A DNA stretch of 51,493 bases from an uncultured Clostridium sp. (GCA_900548455.1 URKQ01000026.1:1-51493); one strand, 5' to 3'; positions 17,558 to 26,061 are shown, numbered from the stretch's first letter. Notes: a model not told the origin generated them from the sequence alone. Translations and numbers: made by a program.

Positions 17558-19336
17558 GTGGATGTTAATGTTAAAATTGAAAAACTTAGAAGTTTAATGA
17601 AAGCAAATAAAATTGATGCTTACATAATTCCAAGCTCTGATTATCATCAAAGTGAATATGTAGCTGATTTTTTTAGAGCTAGAACTTGGATATCTGGATT
17701 CACAGGATCTGCTGGAACAGTTGTGATTACTCATGACAAGGCCATTTTATGGGCTGACGGCAGATATTATATACAAGCTGCAAAGGAAATTGAAAATACA
17801 GAAATTGAATTATATAAGATGGGACAACCATCAGTTCCAACATTTACTGAATATTTAAAAACTACATTAAGTAATAAAGCTGTAGTAGGTTTTGATGGAA
17901 AGGTTATCTCTCTTTCTCAATATAAATTAATGAAAGAAGAGTTTGATAAAAAAGGAATCATAATAGATAGTTCCAATGATTTTATAGAAGAATTATGGAG
18001 CGATAGACCTTCAATACCAAGTGGAAAGGTTTTTTCTCATGATGTAAAATTTGCTGGAAAAACTGCAAAAGAAAAGTTAAATTTAATTAGAGAAAAGATG
18101 AAAGAAGAAGGAGCTAATTATTATATAATAAGTTCTTTAGATGATATTGCATGGACTCTAAATTTAAGAGGAAGCGATGTAAATAGTAATCCTGTATTTT
18201 TATCATTTTTATTAATAACTGAAAATGATGGTGTGTTATATGTAAATGAAGATAAAGTTGACAATGATATAAAAGCCTTAATGTTTGAATCTAATGTTTT
18301 AATTAAACCTTATGAAAAAGTATATAATGATATAAGTGATATAAAATTAGGATGTATTTTATTAGACCCAAATAAAACTAATGTTAAATTATATAATTCT
18401 ATAAATAATACTGTTAAATATGTTGAAAAACGTAATGTAACAACTGATTTAAAAGCAGTAAAAAATGAAACTGAAATTAGTAATTTTATGAACTGTACAG
18501 TTAGAGACGGCGTAGCTATGGTTAAGTTTATTAAATATGTAAAAGATAATGTGAAAGATGGAAATTTATCAGAAATTTCAGTTACAGAAAGGTTAGAGAA
18601 GTTTAGAGCAGAACAAGAATATTTTGTAGAGACAAGCTTTACAACTATAGCTGGCTATAAAGATCATGCAGCTATGATGCATTATAGTGCAAATGAAGAA
18701 AGCAATTATACTTTAAAACCTGAGGGTATGCTTTTAGTTGATTCAGGTGGTCAATATTATGATGGAACTACTGACATTACTAGAACCATAGTATTAGGAC
18801 CTATAACAGAAGAAGAAAAAAGAGATTTTACTTTCGTTGTAAAATCTAATATAGCACTAACAAAGGCAAGATTTTTATATGGTGCAACAGGCTCTAATTT
18901 AGATATAATAGCAAGAACTCCTCTTTGGAATGAAGGAATAGATTATAAATGTGGTACAGGTCATGGAGTAGGATTCTTTTTAAATGTTCATGAAGGTCCA
19001 CAAAATTTCTCTCAAGTACCTAATACTGTTAAGTTAGAACCTGGAATGAATATTACAAATGAACCAGGCGTGTATAAAGAAGGTAAACATGGAATAAGGA
19101 TAGAGAATTTATTATTTGTAACTGATGATTTAACTACAAAATATGGTGGTAGATTCCTTAAGTTTGAGGTTGCAACATTCTGTCCTATAGATTTAGCTGG
19201 TATAGATAAAAATCTTTTAAATGAAGGAGAAATAGAATTTATTAACGATTATCATAGGAAAGTATATGAACTATTATCACCTTATTTAAATGAAGAAGAG
19301 AAGGAATTCCTAGCTAAAGAGACAAGGACAATTTAA
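17558..19336 (+). CDS. Xaa-Pro aminopeptidase (M24 family, long form)
   Basis: A cytoplasmic metallo-aminopeptidase of 592 residues that removes N-terminal residues before proline. It has the three-domain layout of the long eukaryote-like aminopeptidase P form: two creatinase-like N domains (residues 1-155 and about 160-310) and a pita-bread catalytic domain (about 315-540), then a C-terminal extension. Metal ligands are visible: Asp in LLVDSGGQYYDGTTDITRT (two), His in GTGHGVGFFLNVHEGP, and Glu in TNEPGVYKEGKHGIRIENLL (two). The start is GTG with AAGGGGGA at proper spacing; the nearby ATG is out of frame. Immediately after its stop lies structured repeat copy 2. Confidence 0.93.
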   Translation: MDVNVKIEKLRSLMKANKIDAYIIPSSDYHQSEYVADFFRARTWISGFTGSAGTVVITHDKAILWADGRYYIQAAKEIENTEIELYKMGQPSVPTFTEYLKTTLSNKAVVGFDGKVISLSQYKLMKEEFDKKGIIIDSSNDFIEELWSDRPSIPSGKVFSHDVKFAGKTAKEKLNLIREKMKEEGANYYIISSLDDIAWTLNLRGSDVNSNPVFLSFLLITENDGVLYVNEDKVDNDIKALMFESNVLIKPYEKVYNDISDIKLGCILLDPNKTNVKLYNSINNTVKYVEKRNVTTDLKAVKNETEISNFMNCTVRDGVAMVKFIKYVKDNVKDGNLSEISVTERLEKFRAEQEYFVETSFTTIAGYKDHAAMMHYSANEESNYTLKPEGMLLVDSGGQYYDGTTDITRTIVLGPITEEEKRDFTFVVKSNIALTKARFLYGATGSNLDIIARTPLWNEGIDYKCGTGHGVGFFLNVHEGPQNFSQVPNTVKLEPGMNITNEPGVYKEGKHGIRIENLLFVTDDLTTKYGGRFLKFEVATFCPIDLAGIDKNLLNEGEIEFINDYHRKVYELLSPYLNEEEKEFLAKETRTI

Positions 19337-19337
19337 C

Positions 19338-19590
19338 AATTAATATAAGCTTTAATGCGAGAAAAGCTGAATTATCATCGCTCATTGGGGCTTCGAAGCT
19401 GACACACACTAATTATAAATTTGATAAGACGGCAGTGGAGATTTGAATTCAAATTAAAAGAGTATGAGCTCCTGCAGATACATTCGCTTATGATAATTCA
19501 GCTTTTTTCTCGCATATAATTAATATAAGAATTGTAGTGCAGTTAAGTGTTACGGAAGGAAGGGATTTCTAAGGAAATCCCTATTGTTTT
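19338..19590 (+). ncRNA. structured repeat element, copy 2 (divergent core)
   Basis: A 23-pair stem with one two-base bulge joins 19355-19377 and 19491-19515 (arm GAATTATCA etc.). The enclosed 113 bases contain GGGGCT/AGCTCC, a GCTTCGAAGC hairpin and the palindrome ATTTGAATTCAAAT. AATTAATATAAG occurs on both sides of the stem (19338-19349 and 19518-19529) as a direct repeat. The 3' part matches copies 1 and 3: GTAGTG with TGTTAC (all pairs or wobbles), GGAAGGAAGG, then a GGGATTTC/GGAAATCCC hairpin plus T run. The core differs in sequence but keeps the layout. Confidence 0.6.
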
Positions 19591-19593
19591 TAT

Positions 19594-20016
19594 GATAAGC
19601 TAACTTTGCTACTTCTATATACTCTGTAGTAAAATAAAGTGATAGAATGTATAAGTTATGTTTGCCAATAATTTAATCAGCTTGTGCACGGCTTTTCCTA
19701 AAAAGGGGTGAAGGGGGATTCTATCCCCTCCGGTTCAAGGAGAGATACTCAAAGGGAACCATAGGGTTCCTTTTGAAAAAGCCGAACAGGGCAATATACG
19801 CACTACTGTTCATGGGCTGCGGCCCTTAATGTAGTGTATGATTGTAATTAAAAGAAACTAATAATTTAGTGCTTGTCACTGATGATAATTGCGAGCGGCC
19901 CTATAGATAGTTCACTTGAGGTGATATATCCAATAACAGCAAAGTTTATCTAATATAAGAATTGTAATGTGTGAAGCGTTACGAAAGGATGGGATTCTTA
20001 CGGAATCCCTATTTTT
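19594..20016 (+). ncRNA. structured repeat element, copy 3 (with extra domain)
   Basis: It starts GATAAGCTAACTTTGC and closes with GCAAAGTTTATCTAATATAAG (AACTTTGCT/AGCAAAGTT stem). The core at about 19791-19930 is close to copy 1: AATATACGCACTACTGTTCA, GGGCTGC pairing GCGGCCC, GAAACTAATAATTTAGT and GTAGATAGTTCACTT-like sequence. Between closing stem and core there is about 180 bases absent from copy 1, holding CGGCTTTT/AAAAAGCCG, GGGGGAT/ATCCCCTCC and GGGAACC/GGGTTCC hairpins. The 3' module GTAATG/CGTTAC plus terminator-like GGGATTC/GGAATCCC hairpin follows. It directly abuts copy 2. Confidence 0.62.
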
Positions 20017-20152
20017 TGCGTCTATGAAAGTATAAATTTTTTTAGTTTCAAAATGCTATAATATTAAGGTTTTACAATGAGTTATTGGGAAAACTCTAGA
20101 CATTAAAAGATATGAACATCTGCAGTTCTTTTTTAACAAAGTTTAAACTATT

Positions 20153-20183
20153 TTTACAATTCGAAAGAAAGCTATGGTATAAT
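20153..20183 (+). promoter_or_regulatory. promoter of the NfeD/SPFH operon
   Basis: TTTACA (20153-20158) or TTACAA (20154-20159) lies 18-19 bases before a perfect TATAAT at 20178-20183, about 30 bases before the NfeD start. Confidence 0.6.
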
Positions 20184-20215
20184 ATAACTATAATTTAATG
20201 AATGGAAGTGAAATA

Positions 20216-20638
20216 ATGGGAATTAATTGGATTTGGCTTGGGCTTCTTATTTTTGTTATTGTATTAGATATAACAACTAGTAGTTTTACATTTTCATGGT
20301 TAGGAATTGGATTTATTGTTTCATTTATTCTAGGATTTTTCTTTGACATTACAATTCAAGTACTAGTAGCTGTTATACTTGGAACCATTTCACTGTTAAT
20401 AGGACTTAAGTATACTAAAAAGTATATGAATAAAAACATTCCTCAGGAAAAACTTCTTGTTGGAAAATATGAAGGGTTACAATGTGAGGCTGATTTTGAT
20501 CTAGAGAGTAATTCTCAGTGCAGAATTAAAGTTAATCAAGTTTATTGGACAGCAAAAAATATAGGTGAACCAATTAAAAAAGGTGATACTTATACTATTT
20601 CAAAGATTGAAAACAATAAACTTATTATAAAAAAATAA
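20216..20638 (+). CDS. NfeD-like membrane protein
   Basis: A protein of 140 residues with two to three N-terminal transmembrane helices (IWLGLLIFVIVLDITTSSF, WLGIGFIVSFILGFFF, VLVAVILGTISLLIGLKYT) and a C-terminal OB-fold domain (LLVGKYEGLQCEADFDLESNSQCRIKVNQVYWTAK...IKKGDTYTISKIENNKLII). This short NfeD form typically partners with an SPFH/stomatin protein encoded next to it, as here with a 19-base gap. Together they form membrane scaffold complexes. The start at 20216 is preferred because GGAAGTG precedes it; the in-frame ATG at 20198 has no site. Confidence 0.9.
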   Translation: MGINWIWLGLLIFVIVLDITTSSFTFSWLGIGFIVSFILGFFFDITIQVLVAVILGTISLLIGLKYTKKYMNKNIPQEKLLVGKYEGLQCEADFDLESNSQCRIKVNQVYWTAKNIGEPIKKGDTYTISKIENNKLIIKK

Positions 20639-20657
20639 AAGAAAAGGGGAGATTTAA

Positions 20658-21602
20658 ATGGGTCTAATAATTGGTATTATAGTAGTACTTATAGTTGTTT
20701 TATTTTTAATAATATCTTCAGTTAAAGTTGTTAATACTGGTTACAACTATGTATTAGAAAGATTTGGCCAATTTTACAAGGTTTTAGAACCAGGTTGGCA
20801 TTTTACAATTCCTTTTGTGGATTTTGTAAGAAAGAAAGTATCAATTAAACAACAAATACTTGATATTCCACCACAAAACGTTATAACAAAGGATAATGTT
20901 AATATTTCAGTTGATAATGTTATATTTTATCAAGTTTTAAATCCAAAGGATGCTGTTTATAACATAGAAAGTTTTGTACAAGGTATTATGTACTCTACAA
21001 TAACTAACATGAGAAATATAATAGGAGATATGTCTTTAGATGGAGTTTTAGCTGGAAGAGATGCAATTAACTCAAAGCTTTTAGAGATAGTTGATAATGT
21101 AACTGATGCCTATGGAATTAAGTTACTTTCAGTTGAAATTAAAAATATAGTTCCTCCAAAAGAAATTCAAGAAGCAATGGAGAAACAAATGAAGGCTGAG
21201 AGAGATAAGAGAGCTACAATATTACAAGCTGAAGGTCAAAGACAATCTCAAATAGAAAAAGCTGAAGGAGAAAAAAGAGGTAAAATTCTTGCTGCTGAAG
21301 CTGATAAAGAAGCTAATATAAGAAGAGCTGAGGGATTAAAAGAGTCTCAACTTCTTGAAGCAGAAGGTAAAGCTAAAGCTATTGAACAGATTTCTATTGC
21401 TGAAGCCGAAGCAATAAGAAAGGTTAATACAGCTATATTAGAATCTGGAACAAATGAAACAGTAATTGCATTAAAGCAAGTTGAAGCGCTTAAAGAAATG
21501 TCTAAAAATCCTGCTAATAAACTTATATTACCTAATGAAGCAATATCTTCACTTGGTAGTATTGCAGCAATTGCAGACATACTAAAAGAAAATAAAAAAT
21601 AG
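20658..21602 (+). CDS. SPFH/band 7 (stomatin, paraslipin type) protein
   Basis: A 314-residue membrane-anchored protein with one N-terminal helix (LIIGIIVVLIVVLFLIIS), an SPFH domain (VNTGYNYVLERFGQFYKVLEPGWHF ... NVITKDNVNISVDNVIFYQV ... MRNIIGDMSLDGVLAGRDAINSKL) and a long Ala/Glu-rich coiled coil (about residues 175-250, with repeats of the type ILAAEADKEANIRRAEG). Proteins of this type oligomerise at the membrane and affect lipid domains and protease access. It is in an operon with the upstream NfeD gene, which is the usual pairing. AAAGGGGAG precedes ATG. Confidence 0.94.
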   Translation: MGLIIGIIVVLIVVLFLIISSVKVVNTGYNYVLERFGQFYKVLEPGWHFTIPFVDFVRKKVSIKQQILDIPPQNVITKDNVNISVDNVIFYQVLNPKDAVYNIESFVQGIMYSTITNMRNIIGDMSLDGVLAGRDAINSKLLEIVDNVTDAYGIKLLSVEIKNIVPPKEIQEAMEKQMKAERDKRATILQAEGQRQSQIEKAEGEKRGKILAAEADKEANIRRAEGLKESQLLEAEGKAKAIEQISIAEAEAIRKVNTAILESGTNETVIALKQVEALKEMSKNPANKLILPNEAISSLGSIAAIADILKENKK

Positions 21603-21621
21603 CTTATTTATATAAAGATAT

Positions 21622-21669
21622 AAAACCTGTGAAAACTTTTCTGTAAAGACTGGTATTCACAGGTTTTTT
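21622..21669 (+). terminator. terminator after SPFH gene
   Basis: AAAACCTGTGAA (21622-21633) pairs with TTCACAGGTTTT and is followed by further T residues. It lies between this operon and the convergent FliL-like gene. Confidence 0.82.
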
Positions 21670-21682
21670 ATATAGCAAATGT

Positions 21683-22126
21683 TTATTGTAATAAGAATTT
21701 AGTTATCCTAATATCGTTAAGCTGAAAATCAGATAATTCGTTGTTTATTTCTGATAATAATTGTGATTTAATTTTTTCTTCGTTTTTAGGATCACTTAAA
21801 AATGAATAATCTAAACATTGAATATATCCATTAATGGTATCATTTATTACAGGCAATTTACCCTCTTTTGATAATTGTTTTTTTATCTTTTTATTGTTTT
21901 TATCGTAGCCAATATAGAATTCATATTTTAAATAGTGGCTAGTAGAATTTTCGCTATTTTGTACATTTACAGTGTTTTCACCTAAATTAAAATAAACCTG
22001 TTCTGACTTATTATTCATTTTAGTAAGATAATAGTAAGTACCTCCAGCTAAAAGTAGTGCTAATAAGATAAAAATTAAAAAAACTGTTTTGATTGAGATA
22101 GATTTTGATTCTTTTTTGCTAACCAT
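21683..22126 (-). CDS. FliL-like single-pass membrane protein
   Basis: A 147-residue protein with a Ser/Lys-rich cytoplasmic start, one transmembrane helix (TVFLIFILLALLLAGGTYYYL) and an extracellular domain. The pattern YLKYEFYIGYDKNNKKIKKQLSKEGKLPVINDTINGYI, ending with KSQLLSEINNEL and a final ITKFLLQ, follows the FliL layout (strand, long helix before LPxIxDxII, C-terminal strand with aromatic or hydrophobic end). FliL normally sits at the flagellar basal body beside stator proteins, but no other flagellar gene is present here. It may be an orphan paralogue with another membrane role. Confidence 0.6.
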   Translation of the reverse strand: MVSKKESKSISIKTVFLIFILLALLLAGGTYYYLTKMNNKSEQVYFNLGENTVNVQNSENSTSHYLKYEFYIGYDKNNKKIKKQLSKEGKLPVINDTINGYIQCLDYSFLSDPKNEEKIKSQLLSEINNELSDFQLNDIRITKFLLQ

Positions 22127-22309
22127 TTTTATTCTCCTTTTAATTTTGCATATAATTTATTGCTTTAATATAATAATCGTACATATTATGAAAATACTTA
22201 TATTATTTACAAAATTTTATAAGATATTGTAAATAAATAATTGTTGTAATATAATTTTAGCAAAGATATATAAGTTGCAATAAAGATTGTTCACTTTAAG
22301 GAAGGATGA

Positions 22310-22786
22310 TTGTTTTTGAAAGAGTTAAATATTGATTTAGAACTACTTTTAGAATTAAGTCTAAATGAAAGTCGTGGAGAGGGGGAATGCTATTTAAATT
22401 TAAGTGATGGTGAATTTTCTTATATACCTCAAGGTATAATTGAAGCATTTAATGACAAATCTAAATTTGATGCGTTAGAGAGTTGGGAGAAAGAGTTAGC
22501 TGAGGAAACCGAAAATGTAATTATGAACTATAATGATAACTACTTATATATACCAATACTTGATGAGGATGTTTTATTAAAGGGAATGAAGGAATATGTA
22601 AATTCATTATCGGAAGAGAAAAAAAATGCAGTTAATGAAGAGGTTAATTGGGACAATGCTTTTTTAACTTTTAATAGAACTTTATTAAATCAGGGATTAC
22701 TAGACTTCTATTACGAGTTTCGTGATGAATATCTTAAAAACTATTTAATTGATTGGCTTAAAGAGAATGATATAAGTTGTAAATAA
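22310..22786 (+). CDS. UPF0158 family protein
   Basis: An acidic protein of 156-158 residues. It follows the UPF0158 pattern: an N-terminal helix and small beta domain with YLNLSDGEFSYIPQ, an Ile-Pro segment (YLYIPILDE), then a helical part with aromatic residues and the C-terminal DFYYEFRDEYLKNYLIDWLKENDI. The molecular function of the family is not established. Starts are non-ATG: TTG at 22310 is four bases and TTG at 22316 ten bases from the strong AAGGAAGG site, so the second is at least as likely. It stands alone and ends at a shared bidirectional terminator. Confidence 0.75.
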   Translation: MFLKELNIDLELLLELSLNESRGEGECYLNLSDGEFSYIPQGIIEAFNDKSKFDALESWEKELAEETENVIMNYNDNYLYIPILDEDVLLKGMKEYVNSLSEEKKNAVNEEVNWDNAFLTFNRTLLNQGLLDFYYEFRDEYLKNYLIDWLKENDISCK

Positions 22787-22812
22787 AAAAAGTGGCAAAG
22801 CCACTTTTTTTT
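22785..22812. terminator. bidirectional terminator
   Basis: AAAAAAAGTGGC / GCCACTTTTTTT with an AAA loop is symmetric and lies between two convergent genes, so it can end both. Confidence 0.9.
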
Positions 22813-24679
22813 ACTTATTTAAAAACGGTGTTTCCTTATCAATATTAATCTTATACCAGATTAGGAATATAAGGATGGTCCAAATTTTTCTACTTAAGTC
22901 GAAAGGACCTTTTCTATGATCTTCTACTAATTTGATAGCTGCTTCTTTATTTATATATTCATCAGCATTGCTATCTTTTATTATGTTTATTGCCCAATCA
23001 TATAGTTCATTTTTAAGCCATAATCTTATTGGAACTGGATATCCAAGTTTTTTTCTGTCCATTGCTGATAAGAATGGTAACTCTTGTTTGAAAGCTTCTC
23101 TTAATAGATATTTAGTTACATTTCCGTTGATTTTCTCATCTGGAGAAAGTTTAGAAGCAACTTTAAATACTTCTGTGTCAAGGAAAGGTACTCTAAGTTC
23201 AAGAGAATGAGCCATTGTCATTCTATCAGCTTTAACTAAAATATCACCTGTAAGCCAAGTATTAAAATCAACAAATTGCATTTTTGTAATAGGATCATAA
23301 GGCTCAGCTCTATCATAAATATCATTCATTGCTCTTTTTATAGTATATTGAGGATCGAAATTCTTAATTATTTCGCTCTTTTCATTATCTATAAATATTT
23401 TTGCATTACCAACATATCTTTCTCTCATAGGAGTACAGCCTCTTTCAATAAAGCTTTTTCCTTTTTTGCCTTGAGGCATGTGAGATGCACCAGATTTTAA
23501 TGCTTTTTTCATAAATCCAGGAATGTAATCAAACATTTTTAAAGAATTTGGCTCATGATAAATAGTATATCCACCAAACACTTCGTCTGCACCTTCTCCA
23601 GACAATACAACTGTAGCATATTTAGAAACCTCTTGTGCAATAAAGTATAGTGGTATTGCAGCTGGGTCTGCTACAGGTTCATCCATGTGCCATATGATTT
23701 TAGGTAGCTCATTAGCAAAGTCTTCATATGTAATTATTCTGCTAATATTTTCTACTCCTATTTTATCAGCTGACTCTTTTGCTAGATCAATTTCACTATA
23801 ACCTTCTCTATCGAAACCAATTGTAAAAGTCTTAATATTAGGGTTATATTTTTTTGCTAGTGCAGCTACAACAGTAGAGTCAATTCCACCTGATAAAAAG
23901 GAAGCTACTGGAACGTCTGACTGCATATGAAGTCTTACAGAATCATCAAGTACTTTACGTATTTCTTCCATCTTCTCATCTTTTGAAGCATTACTAGGTT
24001 TAAAATCTACAGCATAGTATCTGTTTATTTCTGCAGGTTTACCGTAAGTTTTCTTAATAGTGTGACCAGGCTTTAAAATTTTAATATCCTTTAAGATAGT
24101 TTTTGGCTCTGGTACAAATTGGAATGTTAAATAATCATGTAAAGCACCATTATCAATTTCAGTACAATCACTATCAGGATTTTCATGAAAACTTTTTAAT
24201 TCTGAAGCAATATATAATCCTGTTTCATTTTCAGTATAATAAAAAGGTTTTATACCAAATGGATCTCTTGCTCCTACTAAAGTATTGTTTTTCTTATCCC
24301 AAATTACAAATGCAAACATTCCTCTAAGTTTTTTAACGAAATTTTCTCCATGTTTACTATATAATTTTGCTAATACTTCAACTTCAGAATTAGTGTTAAA
24401 CTCAAATCCCTCTTTAATTAATTCATCTCTTAATGATATATAGTTGTATATTTCTCCATTAAAAATAATTTCTAACTCATCTTTATAAGAATAAGGTTGA
24501 ACTCCATTTGCTAAGTCTAAAATACTTAGTCTTTTAAATCCAAGATATATTTTATCATCAAAGTACTCACCATCTTGTGTTGGTCCTCTATGTTCTATAA
24601 TCTTCCTCATATCTCGAAGAGTTTCTTTTTTTTCCTCTAATATATTAGAGTTGCTAAAAAATGTTACAAATCCGCACAT
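22811..24679 (-). CDS. asnB: asparagine synthase, glutamine-hydrolysing
   Basis: Converts aspartate to asparagine with glutamine and ATP. The class II amidotransferase domain begins at once with the nucleophile Cys2 (MCGFVTFFSN) and includes RGPTQDGEYF and FNGEIYNY (residues about 35-100). The synthetase domain has the PP-loop SGGIDSTVVAAL near residue 265 and SGEGADEVFGGY near 360. Total length, 622 residues, matches the AsnB form. A very strong AAGGAGG site precedes the ATG, and removal of the initiator Met is expected to expose the catalytic Cys. It is monocistronic. Confidence 0.96.
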   Translation of the reverse strand: MCGFVTFFSNSNILEEKKETLRDMRKIIEHRGPTQDGEYFDDKIYLGFKRLSILDLANGVQPYSYKDELEIIFNGEIYNYISLRDELIKEGFEFNTNSEVEVLAKLYSKHGENFVKKLRGMFAFVIWDKKNNTLVGARDPFGIKPFYYTENETGLYIASELKSFHENPDSDCTEIDNGALHDYLTFQFVPEPKTILKDIKILKPGHTIKKTYGKPAEINRYYAVDFKPSNASKDEKMEEIRKVLDDSVRLHMQSDVPVASFLSGGIDSTVVAALAKKYNPNIKTFTIGFDREGYSEIDLAKESADKIGVENISRIITYEDFANELPKIIWHMDEPVADPAAIPLYFIAQEVSKYATVVLSGEGADEVFGGYTIYHEPNSLKMFDYIPGFMKKALKSGASHMPQGKKGKSFIERGCTPMRERYVGNAKIFIDNEKSEIIKNFDPQYTIKRAMNDIYDRAEPYDPITKMQFVDFNTWLTGDILVKADRMTMAHSLELRVPFLDTEVFKVASKLSPDEKINGNVTKYLLREAFKQELPFLSAMDRKKLGYPVPIRLWLKNELYDWAINIIKDSNADEYINKEAAIKLVEDHRKGPFDLSRKIWTILIFLIWYKINIDKETPFLNK

Positions 24680-24917
24680 TGCTAATCCTCCTTAGTGTAT
24701 ATCCACATATACATATTTTACATTATATATAATTCATAATCAATATTATAAGTTGTATTAAAAATTATTCATTGTAATATGTATGATTAATTAGAAGTAA
24801 ATAAGTAAAAGGTGTAGCTATTTGTAGAATTTAAACTGTAAAAAAAATCCATATTTAGAAGGAAATTTTTACCATGTGTTGAATTTAATTAGTGGAGAGT
24901 TAAAGGAGTGAAATTAA

Positions 24918-25499
24918 ATGAATGTATTAAGAAAGTATTACGGTAAAAATATTTGTTTTTATTATTATGGGGTAGATCATTTAGTTATGAATTTATATAA
25001 ATACATTAAGCAAAACCTAGAAAATAATATTTGCATATATTTATATATTAATAAATCAGTATATGATATGCTAATGAACAATTTAGATGAAAACGAAAAG
25101 AAAATGATTTATCTAGTAAACATAGAAAAAGAAATACTAAATGTTGGTACAAGTTGTAAAGATAGTGTAGAGACTAATATAAAGAAAATAAAGAAAAAAG
25201 CTTTAGACAATGGTTATTGGGGAATGAGTTTAATTGTAGATGCATCGAAAATATTATCTAATACGTGTAACAGTATGTATGAAGAATTTTTGATGACTTT
25301 AAGTAAGATATGTTCAAATGAAAAAATGAACATATTGACATGCTATGATTTTATTGATTATATGGAAAGAGGCAAATATATAAACGAAAATATAATGAAA
25401 TTATCTTATGAATTTCACACCTTCAGAATGTTTGGAAATGAAATTATTCCTGTAGAAAATTTTGTTTTACATGATACTACAGCTTATAAAAGAAATTAA
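24918..25499 (+). CDS. MEDS-domain-like protein
   Basis: A 193-residue soluble protein without helix-turn-helix or kinase domain. The layout resembles the MEDS (methanogen/methylotroph DcmR sensory) domain: an N-terminal strand with NICFYYYGVDHLVMNLYKYIKQNLENNICIYLYI, a middle ALDNGYWGMSLIVDASKIL, and the C-terminal ILTCYDFIDYMERGKYINENIMKLSYEFH...FGNEIIPVENF, where the Cys-Tyr-Asp and His are typical family positions. MEDS domains are sensory modules often attached to kinases or regulators; a free one might act on another regulator. The assignment is by motif reading only. AAAGGAG precedes ATG. Confidence 0.5.
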   Translation: MNVLRKYYGKNICFYYYGVDHLVMNLYKYIKQNLENNICIYLYINKSVYDMLMNNLDENEKKMIYLVNIEKEILNVGTSCKDSVETNIKKIKKKALDNGYWGMSLIVDASKILSNTCNSMYEEFLMTLSKICSNEKMNILTCYDFIDYMERGKYINENIMKLSYEFHTFRMFGNEIIPVENFVLHDTTAYKRN

Positions 25500-25551
25500 T
25501 GTATAATAAATATTATTTATTATACATTATGTAAATAATGATAATAAAATG

Positions 25552-25579
25552 TTGACACACTAAAAGTGTGTGATATTAT
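25552..25579 (+). promoter_or_regulatory. promoter with operator between -35 and -10
   Basis: A perfect TTGACA (25552-25557) and TATTAT (25574-25579) are separated by 16 bases. ACACAC-TAAAA-GTGTGT (25555-25571) is a perfect inverted repeat filling the spacer, a classical repressor position. The gene downstream is the HesB-like protein, giving a leader of about 125 bases. The repressor is unknown. Confidence 0.6.
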
Positions 25580-25711
25580 ATAAATATGGAATATGAAAGT
25601 TGCAATAAAAATAATTTATTATGACTTAATTACCATAAAAATGTTTAAAAGTTTATTGTTTTCGCATAATAAGTATAGTCACAAAATTAAATAAGAAAGA
25701 GGTATACATTT

Positions 25712-26044
25712 ATGGCAATAGTAAAAATGAGCGAAAAAGCTACAGTAGAATTTATGCAATTCTTAAAAGATAATGAAGTAACAGCAGATGAAGTTAGAAT
25801 ACATTTCGCAGGTATGGGCTGCGGCGGTCCTGTATTCAACCTAGTTTTAGATACAAAGAAAGATACAGATAATACTGAAGTAATAGATAATCTTACATTC
25901 CTAGTAGATAAATCTGTAACAGAACAATTTGGAGAACTTACTATTTTATCAGCAGAAGAAAATGGTAGAGGTGGATTCTCAATTGAACCTGAAATCAAAC
26001 CAGCTGGTGGCGGATGCAGCAGCTGTGGTGGTGGATGTCACTAA
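25712..26044 (+). CDS. HesB-like (IscA-type) protein
   Basis: A 110-residue protein of the HesB/IscA-like family found in anaerobes. A-type Fe-S carriers use three conserved cysteines. Here the first is Cys37 in FAGMGCGGPVFNLVLD, a position at which some clostridial homologues carry selenocysteine; this copy has an ordinary Cys codon. The C-terminus PAGGGCSSCGGGCH supplies Cys102, Cys105 and Cys109, more than the usual C-x-C pair. A role in iron-sulfur cluster or metal/selenium handling is likely; it stands alone, not with isc or suf genes. An AAAGAGG site precedes ATG and a terminator follows. Confidence 0.82.
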   Translation: MAIVKMSEKATVEFMQFLKDNEVTADEVRIHFAGMGCGGPVFNLVLDTKKDTDNTEVIDNLTFLVDKSVTEQFGELTILSAEENGRGGFSIEPEIKPAGGGCSSCGGGCH

Positions 26045-26061
26045 AATAAAAAACGATTTTA

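Noticed and set aside
17562..17564. ATG just after the GTG of the aminopeptidase
   Set aside because: It is in another frame and cannot be the start of this protein.
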